A stretch of DNA of 38,307 nucleotides from Cyanobium sp. NIES-981 (GTDB lineage: Bacteria; Cyanobacteriota; Cyanobacteriia; PCC-6307; Cyanobiaceae): the NCBI GenBank assembly GCA_945877595.1, contig CAMDVN010000020.1, forward strand, positions 1 through 38,307, given 5' to 3'. The translations under genes were made by a program, and so were the position numbers. Numbering within the stretch: the stretch's first letter is position 1; each line of letters begins with the position of its first letter. Under the pieces are notes generated by a model that worked only from the letters and a program-made list of their open reading frames with translations, was not told the DNA's origin and did not search any database. Shown piece after piece: positions 17,754 through 26,219 of the stretch.

Positions 17754-18490
17754 GCGGATGGGCCGCCGATGACGGGGTCGCTGGCGGGGTTGTGGACTGG
17801 CGCGCGGCCGTAACCCCGCTCCACGGCCACGGCCGCCAGGGCGGCGCGGTTGCCGGCCTCGAAGCGCTGCATCAGCTCGCTGACGTAGTCGCGGGTGGTG
17901 GTTTCGGCGATGAACAGCTCAGCGGCGATTTGCTTGTTGGTGAGGCCGGCGGCCACCAGGGCCAGGATTTCGCGCTCGCGGGGCTTCACGTCACGGCGAC
18001 CGCGAATGTCTTGGCTGTAGATCGTGTGCAGCAGCGGGTCGACGTGGGGCGTTTGGCCGGCGCGAATCGCCTGGATTGCTGGGATCAGGCAGCCCTTGCC
18101 GATGTTTTGCTCGGCGATGAAGGCATCGGCGGCCAGGCCCCCGCTGCAGGCGGTCACGATCGTGGCCTCCAGGCAGGCCAGCACGATCACCCCCGCATCG
18201 GCCTTGACCTGGCGGATCTCCTCGATCAAGGCGCTGCCGTAGCGCTCGATCATGTCGTCGTGCATCACGACGAACAACTCCCCCTTGGCTTCCCCCACCA
18301 GGCCGAGCAGCTCGCGTTGGTTGGTGGCGGCCCCGAGGAAGCCATCGGGTGCAACGCTGAAGGTTGCAAACCCAAACAAATAGGCAAAGGCCCGGCTCCG
18401 CCCGGCGATCACCACCTGGGCCGGCATCAGCACCGCGGCGATCGAGCGCTCCACGCGGCTGAAGGTATCGGCTTGCCACTGGATTGGCAT
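17750..18490 (-). CDS. LuxR-family response-regulator-like transcription factor
   Basis: DNA-binding regulator, probably of the downstream MFS pump. From the ATG at 18490 the product is 246 residues. The C-terminal LuxR/GerE HTH (about 168-225) has [30 protein letters not shown], recognisable even in this fragment. The N-terminal domain (about 20-145) looks like a divergent receiver: Asp78/Asp79 in VVMHDD stand where a phospho-acceptor would be expected, but the usual acidic pair and the late Lys are not obvious, so phosphorylation is uncertain. An upstream in-frame ATG at 18571 would crowd hisB. The stop overlaps the MFS start (ATGA). Confidence 0.85.
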   Translation of the reverse strand: MPIQWQADTFSRVERSIAAVLMPAQVVIAGRSRAFAYLFGFATFSVAPDGFLGAATNQRELLGLVGEAKGELFVVMHDDMIERYGSALIEEIRQVKADAGVIVLACLEATIVTACSGGLAADAFIAEQNIGKGCLIPAIQAIRAGQTPHVDPLLHTIYSQDIRGRRDVKPREREILALVAAGLTNKQIAAELFIAETTTRDYVSELMQRFEAGNRAALAAVAVERGYGRAPVHNPASDPVIGGPSA

Positions 18491-18579
18491 TGTGGCGTTG
18501 GGCCGGTTCGCTGGGCTCAGGATGGCTGGTGATGGCCCCAAGGGCCATGATTGAGCCGATAGCTCGGTCACATGCCGCC

Positions 18580-19185
18580 ATGGCCCGCGTCGGAACCATT
18601 GATCGCGTGACCGGCGAAACCGAGGTGCACGTGAGCCTCGGCCTCGATGGCACGGGCCGCTGCCAGGTGAGCACCGGCGTGCCGTTTCTCGATCACATGC
18701 TGCACCAGCTCGCCAGCCACGGGCTGGTCGACCTGGAGATCAAGGCCATCGGTGACACCCACATCGATGACCACCACACCAATGAAGATGTGGGCATCGC
18801 CGTGGGCCAAGCCCTGGCCCAGGCCCTGGGTGATCGGCGCGGCATTCACCGCTTTGGCCACTTTGTGGCCCCCCTCGATGAGGCCCTGGTGCAGGTGGCC
18901 CTCGATTGCAGCGGCCGGCCCCACCTGAGCTATGGGTTGCAGATCCCGGCCCAAAAGATCGGCAGCTATGACACCGAGCTGGTCAAGGAGTTCTTTGTGG
19001 CCGTGGCCAACAACGCCGGCCTCACCTTGCACATTCGCCAGCTCGATGGCGTCAATTCGCACCACATCGTGGAGGCCTGCTTCAAGGCCTTTGCCCGTGC
19101 CCTGCGCCTGGCCACCGAGATCGACCCCCGCCGCGCTGGCGCTGTGCCGAGCAGCAAGGGCGTGCTCGAGCGCGCCGGAGCCTGA
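18580..19185 (+). CDS. hisB: Imidazoleglycerol-phosphate dehydratase (HisB)
   Basis: Dehydrates imidazole-glycerol phosphate to imidazole-acetol phosphate in histidine synthesis, using two Mn2+ ions bound by paired His/Glu motifs. The signatures are [14 protein letters not shown] and [20 protein letters not shown] in the first half, and the second repeat [17 protein letters not shown] near the end. Starting at the ATG at 18580 (MARVGTIDR) gives 201 residues, the normal single-domain length; the open frame back to 18484 is not family-like. It stands alone, divergent from the LuxR-type gene. Confidence 0.96.
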   Translation: MARVGTIDRVTGETEVHVSLGLDGTGRCQVSTGVPFLDHMLHQLASHGLVDLEIKAIGDTHIDDHHTNEDVGIAVGQALAQALGDRRGIHRFGHFVAPLDEALVQVALDCSGRPHLSYGLQIPAQKIGSYDTELVKEFFVAVANNAGLTLHIRQLDGVNSHHIVEACFKAFARALRLATEIDPRRAGAVPSSKGVLERAGA

Positions 19186-19252
19186 AGCCGAGGGGGTGAC
19201 CGTAGGCCGGCGAGCCCTATGGCGACAGCCCCTTGAGGCTGAGGCTGTAGCC

Positions 19253-19288
19253 GTGGTCTACAGAGTTGTGACTCCGGTATGGGACCAC
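19253..19288 (+). promoter_or_regulatory. Nested hairpin around the start of a micro-ORF
   Basis: GTGGTC (19253-19258) pairs perfectly with GACCAC (19283-19288). Inside the loop, GAGT (19263-19266) pairs with ACTC (19271-19274) over a TGTG tetraloop. The ATG of the micro-ORF (19279-19281) lies between the inner and outer stems, so an RNA fold could limit its translation. Confidence 0.35.
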
Positions 19289-19401
19289 TTGTTGCTGGTG
19301 GCCCGCAACACTTGCCCCAATTCGAGGACCAGTTCTTGGGGTTGAAGGCTGGATGCAGCAACTGTCCGCAGACTGACTGTGCAGGCCGGTTCAAGGCGTG
19401 A
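19279..19401 (+). CDS. Possible 40-aa Cys-rich micro-protein
   Basis: This short frame is the best coding candidate in the 529-bp spacer between hisB and the carotenoid oxygenase. The 40-residue product contains a GCSNCPQTDC motif (Cys26, Cys29, Cys34: CxxCx4C) that could bind metal or iron-sulfur, followed by AGRFKA and the stop. The preceding part, LPQFEDQFLGLKAG, looks like an amphipathic helix. The ribosome binding site is weak and the ATG is inside a predicted hairpin. I do not know this family; it may be a gene remnant or chance, and confidence is low. Confidence 0.35.
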   Translation: MGPLVAGGPQHLPQFEDQFLGLKAGCSNCPQTDCAGRFKA

Positions 19402-19446
19402 CGAGGGCCAGCAAGATCGGTGCGGCAGCGGAATAAGGCCGTCTTG

Positions 19447-19476
19447 TTGATACTGATTAAGGGCGCTTTTTATGAG
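19447..19476 (+). promoter_or_regulatory. Candidate sigma70-type promoter upstream of carotenoid oxygenase
   Basis: TTGATA (19447-19452) and TATGAG (19471-19476) are separated by 18 bp in the most A/T-rich stretch of the window (about 19440-19575). A second, weaker pair (TTGATG at 19541, TACCAAT at 19563) lies closer to the gene. The remaining spacer to 19714 shows no other feature. Confidence 0.3.
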
Positions 19477-19714
19477 GGTGTCATTTTGATCGTATGGTCA
19501 TAGCAGATGTAGAGCTGGTCTGGCGAATAACTGGCGTTAATTGATGAATTTTACCAGGTATGTACCAATGCAAATTTACTCGTGGCATGGCGTCGCAAGT
19601 GCCCAGCGAGATACGGGGATCCGTGGGTCGCCCCGCGACGCTTAACAGTCTGTTACGCGATACTGGGAGTTGGTCGCACAGCGGCCTCGTTGCCGTACCC
19701 CCGCGATCTGGTTG

Positions 19715-21322
19715 ATGTCTGTTACTTCTGTGTCTCCTGCACCTGGTTCGACTGCTGGTGCTCCTGGTTACGACCGGGCCGACTGGGCCAGTGCCTTTCG
19801 CAACGTGGGCGTGGAGCTCGAGGCGGTGGAGCTCACGGCAACGCGAGGAGCGATTCCGGCCGAGCTCGCGGGCACCCTGTACCGCAATGGGCCCGGGCGG
19901 CTGGAGCGGGGCGGGCAGTGGGTGCATCACCCGTTTGATGGCGACGGCATGATCATGGCCCTGGGCTTTGGCGCGGGCGCGGTGAGCCTGCGCAACCGCT
20001 TTGTGCGCACCGAGGGCTGGCTGGCCGAGGAGAAGGCCGGCAAATACGTGTACCGCGGCGTCTTTGGCACCCAGAAGCCCGGTGGCGCTGTGGCCAATGC
20101 CTTTGACCTGCGGCTCAAGAACATCGCCAACACCCATGTGGTGCGCCTAGGCGATCAGCTGCTGGCCCTTTGGGAGGCGGCCGAGCCCCATGCGCTCGAC
20201 CCCCACACCCTTGAGACCCACGGCATCACCCTGCTCGATGGGGTGCTCAAAAAGGGTGAGGCCTTCAGTGCCCACCCCCGCTTTGACCCCGGCCACCACG
20301 GCCCCGAGCGCATGGTGACCTTCGGGGTCAAGGCGGGCCCCACCAGCACCGTGCGGGTGATGGAGTTTGCGGCTGCGGAGGACGCAGCGCGCGGGGTGCG
20401 GGCTGGGCAGCTGGTGGCTGAGCAGCGCCACAGCTTCAAGGGCTTCGCCTTCCTGCACGACTTCGCCATCACCCCCAATTGGGCCGTGTTTCTGCAGAAC
20501 GCCGTGGCCTTCAACCCGCTGCCCTTTGTGCTGGGCCAGAAGGGCGCGGCGCAGTGCCTGGCCTCCAAGCCCGGTGAGGCGGGGCAGTTTTGGCTGGTGC
20601 CGAGGCCGGGCGCCGGGGCTGCTGCTGGCGCTGGTGGTGCTGGGCGCGGCTCAGCGGCAGCGGCCAAGCCCGTGCTGGTGGAGGCCCCGGAGGGCTTTGT
20701 GTTTCACCACCTCAATGCCTTTGAGGATCCCCAGAGCGGCGAGCTGGTGATCGATTCGATCTACTACGACGACTTCCCCTCGATCGGCCCCGACACCGAC
20801 TACCGCGAGATCGATTTCGAGACGATCCCCGCCGGTCGCCTGCAGCGCTGCCGCATTGATCTGGCCACCGTCGCTGCCCATCAGAAGGCCAACCAGAAGG
20901 CCAACCAGCAGGCCAATGAGAAGGTCAAGGTGACCGTGGAGGTGCTCGAGGAGCGCTGCTGCGAATTCGGCATGGTGAATCCCAACCAGCAGGGGCTGCC
21001 GGCCCGCTACGCCTGGATGGCCGTGGCCGGCCGTGAGCGGGGCAACGATCCCCTGCAGGCGATTGAAAAGCTCGATCTGGTGAGCGGGGAGCGTCGGGTG
21101 TGGAGTGCGGCGCCCCGCGGCTTCGTGAGCGAGCCGGTGATGGTGCCCCATCCCGCCGCCAGCAGCGAAGACCAGGGCTGGGTGCTGGTGCCGGTGTGGA
21201 ACGGCGCCCGCTGCGGCAGTGATCTGGTGATCCTCGATGCGGCCGATCTCAGCGAGTGCGCCGTGATCGAGCTGCCCCTGGCGATTCCCTACGGCCTGCA
21301 CGGCAGCTGGGCTGCTAGCTGA
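19715..21322 (+). CDS. Carotenoid cleavage oxygenase
   Basis: Non-heme iron oxygenase of the carotenoid/apocarotenoid cleavage family, which splits polyene chains to aldehydes such as retinal. The four iron-binding histidines can be placed by their contexts: His187 (SAHPRFD), His248 (FLHDFAIT), His331 (FHHLNAFED) and His529 (LHGSW), so it is likely active. The product is 535 residues from the ATG at 19715, against about 490 for typical members. The extra length is a Gly/Ala insert (about 297-320) and a QKANQKANQQANEK repeat. Whether it cleaves carotenoids or apocarotenoids cannot be read. Confidence 0.94.
   Translation: MSVTSVSPAPGSTAGAPGYDRADWASAFRNVGVELEAVELTATRGAIPAELAGTLYRNGPGRLERGGQWVHHPFDGDGMIMALGFGAGAVSLRNRFVRTEGWLAEEKAGKYVYRGVFGTQKPGGAVANAFDLRLKNIANTHVVRLGDQLLALWEAAEPHALDPHTLETHGITLLDGVLKKGEAFSAHPRFDPGHHGPERMVTFGVKAGPTSTVRVMEFAAAEDAARGVRAGQLVAEQRHSFKGFAFLHDFAITPNWAVFLQNAVAFNPLPFVLGQKGAAQCLASKPGEAGQFWLVPRPGAGAAAGAGGAGRGSAAAAKPVLVEAPEGFVFHHLNAFEDPQSGELVIDSIYYDDFPSIGPDTDYREIDFETIPAGRLQRCRIDLATVAAHQKANQKANQQANEKVKVTVEVLEERCCEFGMVNPNQQGLPARYAWMAVAGRERGNDPLQAIEKLDLVSGERRVWSAAPRGFVSEPVMVPHPAASSEDQGWVLVPVWNGARCGSDLVILDAADLSECAVIELPLAIPYGLHGSWAAS
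20882..20929 (+). repeat. 12-bp in-frame tandem repeat in the carotenoid oxygenase
   Basis: CAGAAGGCCAAC occurs twice, followed by CAGCAGGCCAAT and GAGAAGGTCAAG. They encode QKAN, QKAN, QQAN and EKVK, lengthening a surface loop between predicted propeller blades. Confidence 0.88.
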
Positions 21323-21339
21323 GCTGGGCTGCTAGCTGA
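21306..21339. repeat. 17-bp tandem duplication at the carotenoid oxygenase stop
   Basis: GCTGGGCTGCTAGCTGA occurs at 21306-21322 and again at 21323-21339 without change. The first copy ends with the stop codon TGA (21320-21322). The second copy is non-coding. Confidence 0.92.
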
Positions 21340-21371
21340 GCAGGTCTGCCGGCTAAGCGGCGCTGCCCAGC

Positions 21372-21995
21372 TCAGGCAGTTTGTTGTGTGAGCAGCGCCT
21401 TGAGTTGGGGTTCCAGCAGGCTGAAGGCCCGGCCGCGGTGGCCGATTCGGCCCTTGGTGGCTTTGTCCATCTCGGCAAAGCTCAAGCCCGCTTCGGGTAC
21501 GAAAAAGATTGGGTCGTAGCCGAAGCCGCCGCTGCCGCGCGGGGTCTCGAGGATTTCTCCCGGGCAGATCCCCTCCACCTCGAGCACCACGGCGCCCCTG
21601 GGATCGGCCACCGCCAGGGCCGCCGTGAAGCAGGCGCTGCGGTCGTGGGGCTCGCCGCGCTCCTGGGCGGCTCGATGGATCGCGTTGACCTCCTGCAGCA
21701 GGCGGGCAATGCGGGCGGCATCGGTGTTGGCGTAACGGGCTGACTGCACCCCCGGTGCCCCGCCCAGGGCCGCCACGCTGAGGCCCGAGTCGTCGGCGAG
21801 GGCCCAGCAGCCGGTGGCCTGGGCCACGGCCACCGCCTTGAGGCGAGCATTTTCGGCAAAGGTGCTGCCGGTCTCCTCCACCTCGAGCCCCTCGGGCATC
21901 GGCCGGATCTCCAGGGCCAGATCGCCCAGCAGCTGGCCGAATTCACGGATCTTGCCGGCATTGCCGCTGGCGATCACCAAGGTGCTGAGCGCCAT
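21372..21995 (-). CDS. rdgB: XTP/dITP diphosphatase (RdgB/HAM1 family)
   Basis: House-cleaning pyrophosphatase that removes non-canonical purine nucleotides (dITP, XTP) before they enter nucleic acids. Family motifs are SGNAGKIREF (10-19), the FAENARLKA helix, ADDSGLSV (67-74), SARYA, GFGYDPIF, SFAEM and RIGHRGRAF near the end. The product is 207 residues. Its ATG shares one base with the stop of the upstream phosphohexomutase gene (TGATG), so translation is coupled. Confidence 0.95.
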   Translation of the reverse strand: MALSTLVIASGNAGKIREFGQLLGDLALEIRPMPEGLEVEETGSTFAENARLKAVAVAQATGCWALADDSGLSVAALGGAPGVQSARYANTDAARIARLLQEVNAIHRAAQERGEPHDRSACFTAALAVADPRGAVVLEVEGICPGEILETPRGSGGFGYDPIFFVPEAGLSFAEMDKATKGRIGHRGRAFSLLEPQLKALLTQQTA

Positions 21996-23476
21996 CAGAT
22001 CCCCTCGGCCAGCTGGCGCGCCCAGGCCAGCACCTCGGCCACCCGGGTGGCGCTGGGGGCTTCGCAGTAGAGGCGCAGCAGCGGCTCGGTGCCCGAGAAG
22101 CGCAGCATCAGCCAGTGGCTCGGGCCCAGGCGCAGCTTGACGCCATCGGTGGTGATCACCTGCAGCACCGGCGCGCCGGCCACCTCGCGGGGTGGGGCCT
22201 GGGCTAGCTGGGCTTCCAGGCGGCTGCGGGCGGCCATGGTGGGCAGGCGCAGATCGAGGCGGTCATAGGCGGCCGCGCCGCCATGGCGGGCCTGTAGGGC
22301 ATCGATGCGGGCCCCCAGCGGCTGGCCCCCCTCCACCAGGGCTTCGAGCAGCAGCAGGGCGGCAAAGGGGGCATCGCGCTCGGGCAGGTGCATGCCAAAG
22401 CCCACCCCGCCCGATTCTTCGCCGCCCACCAGCACCTGGCTTGAGAGCATCTCGGCGGCGATGTATTTGAAGCCCACCGGTTTTTCGAGCACGGTGCAGC
22501 CCAGCCCCTCGGCCACCAGCTGCATCAGATCGGAGCCGCTCACGGTTTTGATCACCGTGCCGGGCAGCTGGCGGGCGCCGGCGAGGTGATCGATCAACAG
22601 CGGCATCAGCAGCTGGGTGCTGCAGAAGCGGCCGTGCTCGTCGACCGCCGCGATGCGGTCGCCATCGCCGTCAAACACAATCCCCACCGCCGGCCGCCCG
22701 GCCGCCGTGCTGGCCTGCACCGCAGCCACCAGCTCGGTCAGGTAGGGCGCCAGCGGCTCGGGTGGGTTGCCGCCAAACAGGGGGTCGCGTTGGGCGCGGA
22801 TCTCGGCGATCACCCCGGCGGCGCCAGGGCCCAGGAGGGCCGGCAACACGCCGGCGGCCGAGCCATGCATCGGATCGACGATCACCTTGAGGCCGATCCG
22901 CTCGAGCCCGGCCACCAGGGCTTCGGTGTTAACCCGGGCCCGCAGGCCGGCCACGTAGGCGCCCATGGCATCAAAGCGGGGTTCCCCCCCAGCGGCCGGC
23001 GGCGGCATTGGCACGGTGATGCCCCCAGCCGCCAGGCGGGTTTCAACGCGGCCAGTGAAGTCCCCCTCCACCGAGCCGCCAAAGGGGCCCTTGATCTTGA
23101 GGCCGAGCCATTCGGGTGGGTTGTGGCTGGCGGTGATCACCAGGGCCCCGAGGGCACCCCGCTCCACCACCGCCCAGCTCGAGGTCGGTGTGGGCGTGGG
23201 GGTGTCGGAGAGCAGGGGCTCGAGGCCGGCGCCCCGCACGGCCGCCCCGATCGCCTCGGCCAGCTCGGGCGCCAGAAAGCGGCGGTCGTAGCCGATCACC
23301 ACCTCGCGGTTGGCGTGGCCGGCCGGGGCCGAACTCTCCAGTTCGCGTGCCGCCGCCGCCGCCACGGGCAGCAGGCGCTCGATGGTGATGTCGACGCCGA
23401 GGATGCCGCGCCAGCCATCGGTGCCAAAGACAATCGGGCTGGCCTCCAGGGGCAGGGGAGCAGAGGCCATCAGCAA
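21995..23476 (-). CDS. Alpha-D-phosphohexomutase (phosphoglucomutase/phosphomannomutase)
   Basis: Interconverts hexose 1- and 6-phosphates for glycogen and sugar-nucleotide synthesis through a phosphoserine. The catalytic serine is Ser117 in TASHNPPEW, the Mg2+ loop is FDGDGDRIA, the sugar-binding loop is GGEESGGVGFG and the phosphate loop is RFSGTEPLLRLYCEA. The N-terminal FGTDGWRGI is also typical. The length is 493 residues; the second Met (23470) could be the true start. It is cotranscribed with rdgB, overlapping it by one base, and divergent from the nuclease gene across a 152-bp spacer. Glucose versus mannose specificity is not decided. Confidence 0.94.
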   Translation of the reverse strand: MLMASAPLPLEASPIVFGTDGWRGILGVDITIERLLPVAAAAARELESSAPAGHANREVVIGYDRRFLAPELAEAIGAAVRGAGLEPLLSDTPTPTPTSSWAVVERGALGALVITASHNPPEWLGLKIKGPFGGSVEGDFTGRVETRLAAGGITVPMPPPAAGGEPRFDAMGAYVAGLRARVNTEALVAGLERIGLKVIVDPMHGSAAGVLPALLGPGAAGVIAEIRAQRDPLFGGNPPEPLAPYLTELVAAVQASTAAGRPAVGIVFDGDGDRIAAVDEHGRFCSTQLLMPLLIDHLAGARQLPGTVIKTVSGSDLMQLVAEGLGCTVLEKPVGFKYIAAEMLSSQVLVGGEESGGVGFGMHLPERDAPFAALLLLEALVEGGQPLGARIDALQARHGGAAAYDRLDLRLPTMAARSRLEAQLAQAPPREVAGAPVLQVITTDGVKLRLGPSHWLMLRFSGTEPLLRLYCEAPSATRVAEVLAWARQLAEGI

Positions 23477-23628
23477 CGCGGCGCGGGGCCCAAAAAGTCG
23501 TCCCTGGGTGTTAGCAGGCTGACGGCCTGGCTGGGTCGTCGAAGGTGCCGGCCGCTGGTGAGACCACTCCCCTCCACAGCCCCGCCTAGCGTCGGTTGTG
23601 CACGGGCGTTAGATCTGAATTTCGCGTG

Positions 23629-25212
23629 ATGGATCCTCCGCTTACCGACCGGTTGTTGCGCAGTTGGTTGCGCTGCAAGCGGCGGGCCTGGTTGGATCGC
23701 CACGGACCGTTTGAGCAGCGGCAATGGAGCGCCCATCGGGCCCTGGCCCTGCAGGAACAGCTGGCCAGTTTTCAAGCGTTGCTTCCCAGTAGGCCAGGCC
23801 GCGGTGAGGCGGCCTGTGCCGCTGCTGCAGCCGGCGTGGTGGGGCTGCGGCTCAAGGGCAGGGGGCCCCAGGGGCTGCCGCTCGAGGCCCACCCGGCCCT
23901 GCTCGAGCGCATTGAAGGCAGCAGCCGTTGGGGCGATTACAGCTACCGCCCTGTGCTGGCGCGCCAGGGGTATCGCCTGACGCGGGAGCATCGCTTGCAG
24001 ATGGCCCTGTGGGGCCGGCTGCTCGGCGAGCTGCAGCAGGCCCCGGTGGACCATGGCCTGGTGGTGGCCGGCGGCGATCGCCAGTTGCAGCAGGAGCGGC
24101 TGGCCCTCACAAGCAGCCTGCAGCGCCAGCTCGACGACAGCCTCGAACGGCTGGCGGCCGATCTGACCCTCGCCAGCCCCCCGGCCCTGGTCAATGACCG
24201 CAAAAAATGCACCCTCTGCAGCTGGCGTGGGCTCTGTGACGCCGAGGCCCGGGCCGAGGGTCACCTCAGTGAGGTGAGTGGCATCGGCGGCAAGCGCCGC
24301 GAAATGCTCCTGGAGCAGGGCATCACCAGCCTGGCCCAGCTGGCGGGCTCAGACCCCGAGCGCCTGGCCGAGCAGCTTGAGGTGCACGGCGAACAGCACC
24401 GGGCGATCGCCGCCGAGCTGGTGGCCCAGGCCCGCGTGCAGGCCTCTGGGGTGCCCCAGCGGCTCGAAGACCCCGCCCGCCTTGAACCCCTGCCCGAGCT
24501 GGCCCAGGCCCCGGGTGTGTTGCTCTACGACATCGAATCTGACCCCGACGCCCGCGACGACTTTCTGCACGGATTTGTGGTGGTGCCCCGCTTGGCGGCC
24601 GGCGGCTGGCCGGCCTTGGCCGAGCTCACGGCCGAGACCTGTCGTTATCAGCCGCTGCTGGCCCTGCATGAGCACGGCGAGCAGCGGCTCTGGCTGCGGT
24701 TAAGGCGGCTGCTGGCGGCCTATCCGGGCTGGCCGGTGCTGCATTACGGCGAAACGGAAGCCGTGGGGCTGGTGCGCCTGGCCCAGCGCCAGGGGGCCAG
24801 CGATGCCGAGATCCAGCGCCTGCGCGCCCGCCTGCTCGATGTGCACGCCCGCTTGCGCCAGTGCTGGCGGCTGCCGGTGGGCAGCTATGGCCTCAAGGCG
24901 GTGGCCAGCTGGCTGGGCTTTCGCTGGAGCCAGGCGGGGGTGGATGGGGCCCGCTGCCTGCTGTGGTGGCGGCAGTGGCGCCAAGACCGCCACGAGCCCG
25001 GTGCCCGCGGCCAGGCCGCGCGGGCCTCATTGCAGCGCATCTTTCAATACAACTGCGACGACAGCCTGGCCACCTGGGCGGTGGTGCGGTGGTTGCTCGA
25101 TCAGCCCGGCAGTGAGAGCTCCAGCCATGGGGTGCCCGCCGCCGCTGCTGGCGATTCGCCGTCACTGACACTGTCGCCATCACCGTCGCCGGCGGCCCGC
25201 AAGCCGGGCTGA
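23629..25212 (+). CDS. TM0106-type RecB-like nuclease with Fe-S cysteines and exonuclease-like domain
   Basis: Putative DNA nuclease. The N-terminal half is RecB/Cas4-like: Cys16 (LRCKRRAWLDR) plus Cys194, Cys197 and Cys203 (CTLCSWRGLC) form the four-cysteine pattern of Cas4/AddB iron-sulfur nucleases. The Asp103 region is present, but the usual ExK catalytic pair is hard to find, so nuclease activity of this half may be reduced. A helix-hairpin-helix (about 212-235, VSGIGGKRREMLLEQGI) follows. The C-terminal half resembles a DEDD/RNase-H-fold exonuclease, with DIES at 301-304 and the late YNCDDSLATW. The ATG at 23629 gives 527 residues. Its last 112 bp overlap the convergent ygfZ-like gene, and its tail is Ser/Pro-rich. 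Confidence 0.9.
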   Translation: MDPPLTDRLLRSWLRCKRRAWLDRHGPFEQRQWSAHRALALQEQLASFQALLPSRPGRGEAACAAAAAGVVGLRLKGRGPQGLPLEAHPALLERIEGSSRWGDYSYRPVLARQGYRLTREHRLQMALWGRLLGELQQAPVDHGLVVAGGDRQLQQERLALTSSLQRQLDDSLERLAADLTLASPPALVNDRKKCTLCSWRGLCDAEARAEGHLSEVSGIGGKRREMLLEQGITSLAQLAGSDPERLAEQLEVHGEQHRAIAAELVAQARVQASGVPQRLEDPARLEPLPELAQAPGVLLYDIESDPDARDDFLHGFVVVPRLAAGGWPALAELTAETCRYQPLLALHEHGEQRLWLRLRRLLAAYPGWPVLHYGETEAVGLVRLAQRQGASDAEIQRLRARLLDVHARLRQCWRLPVGSYGLKAVASWLGFRWSQAGVDGARCLLWWRQWRQDRHEPGARGQAARASLQRIFQYNCDDSLATWAVVRWLLDQPGSESSSHGVPAAAAGDSPSLTLSPSPSPAARKPG

Positions 25213-26219
25213 TCCAGCGCGCTGCGCCGCACCAGGGCCAGGCCGATCCAGTGGGTCTCGGGCTTGGCTCCGGGTTTGGCCCCGGTGGCCAGGTTCGCCT
25301 CGAGGCAAAGGGCTGAGCTGATCACCCCGGCGCGCTCACCGCTGGGCCCCAGCAGCTGCTGGCCCGGCTGGAGCTGGCCCGGCTGCAGGAGTGGGCCCGG
25401 CTGCAGCTGCTGGCCGGGCCAGGTGGCGTGCCAGCGGCGCAGGTGTTGCTTGACCCCGTCGTAGGTCGACAACTTGGCAAGGGTCTCCTGGCCCACGTAG
25501 CAGCCCTTGCTGAGGCTCACCCAATCGGCCAGGCCCAGCTCAAAGGGGTTGGTGGTGTCGTTGAGCTCGCCGGGGCTGGCTGGCCAGCCGTGCTGGATCC
25601 GCCAGCGCTCCTGCTCCCCAGGGCCCAAGATCGGCCGCTCGGCCAGCCAGGGGGGCAGCGGTTGGGCGTTGAGGCCCGGTTGGGGTGCGAGCCGCAGCAG
25701 CCTTGTACCCGGCTCTGGCTCCGACCCTGGCGCCGACCCTGGCGCCGAGCCCAGCAGCCAGGCCTCGTCGTCGAGGGCTATCCAGCTGCCAGCCGCCACG
25801 TCGGGCTGGCCCTGCAGGGGTGCCGCCTCGCTGGCGCCGGGCACCGCCCCCACCAGCACAGCCGGCAACAGCGGCCCCAGCTTCACCCGATCGGCCGGAA
25901 ACAGCACCCGATCGAGGGCCTCGCGCACCAGCGCCCCGTCGCCGGCGGTGATCACCAGCAGGGCGCCGTTGGGCTCGACCAGCACCTCGGCCAGGGCGCG
26001 CATCCGGGCCGTGGGAGAGATCACACAGGTGGGCAGGCAGCTGCCTGGGGCAGCCCCCTCGATGGCCTGGCTGGTTTGGCCATGCAGAAACCGCAGGGTG
26101 TCGGCTCCGCTGAGCCGCAGCAGGCTCACCGCCTGCTCCAGGCGGCTGGGTTGCTGGGGCCGCCAGCCCCAGGGGTCAAATGATCCGCTCTGGGGGCTCA
26201 TAGGGCTCATGGGGCTCAT
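25101..26219 (-). CDS. YgfZ/GcvT-like folate-binding Fe-S assembly protein
   Basis: Tetrahydrofolate-binding relative of the glycine-cleavage T-protein; YgfZ proteins help maintain certain iron-sulfur enzymes. The diagnostic KGCYVGQE is at 238-245, preceded by the [12 protein letters not shown] segment. The N-terminal [19 protein letters not shown] is also typical. The 372 residues include repeat-derived stretches, [15 protein letters not shown] (about 157-171) and a later LQPG-rich run, and an MSPMSPMSP start, so any of three ATGs (26219, 26210, 26201) may be used. The first ATG overlaps the pyrE stop by four bases (ATGA). Confidence 0.9.
   Translation of the reverse strand: MSPMSPMSPQSGSFDPWGWRPQQPSRLEQAVSLLRLSGADTLRFLHGQTSQAIEGAAPGSCLPTCVISPTARMRALAEVLVEPNGALLVITAGDGALVREALDRVLFPADRVKLGPLLPAVLVGAVPGASEAAPLQGQPDVAAGSWIALDDEAWLLGSAPGSAPGSEPEPGTRLLRLAPQPGLNAQPLPPWLAERPILGPGEQERWRIQHGWPASPGELNDTTNPFELGLADWVSLSKGCYVGQETLAKLSTYDGVKQHLRRWHATWPGQQLQPGPLLQPGQLQPGQQLLGPSGERAGVISSALCLEANLATGAKPGAKPETHWIGLALVRRSALDQPGLRAAGDGDGDSVSDGESPAAAAGTPWLELSLPG
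25717..25752 (-). repeat. 12-bp in-frame tandem repeat in the ygfZ-like gene
   Basis: GGCTCCGACCCT, GGCGCCGACCCT and GGCGCCGAGCCC (period 12) encode the [12 protein letters not shown] part of the protein. A second Leu-Gln-Pro-Gly-rich run is encoded at about 25365-25415. Confidence 0.85.
26193..26219 (-). repeat. 9-bp triple repeat at the ygfZ-like start codon
   Basis: Three 9-bp units ending in CTCAT (26193-26201, 26202-26210, 26211-26219) read ATGAGCCCC-type codons on the minus strand. They give MSPMSPMSP and three possible start codons, the outermost overlapping the pyrE stop. Confidence 0.9.
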
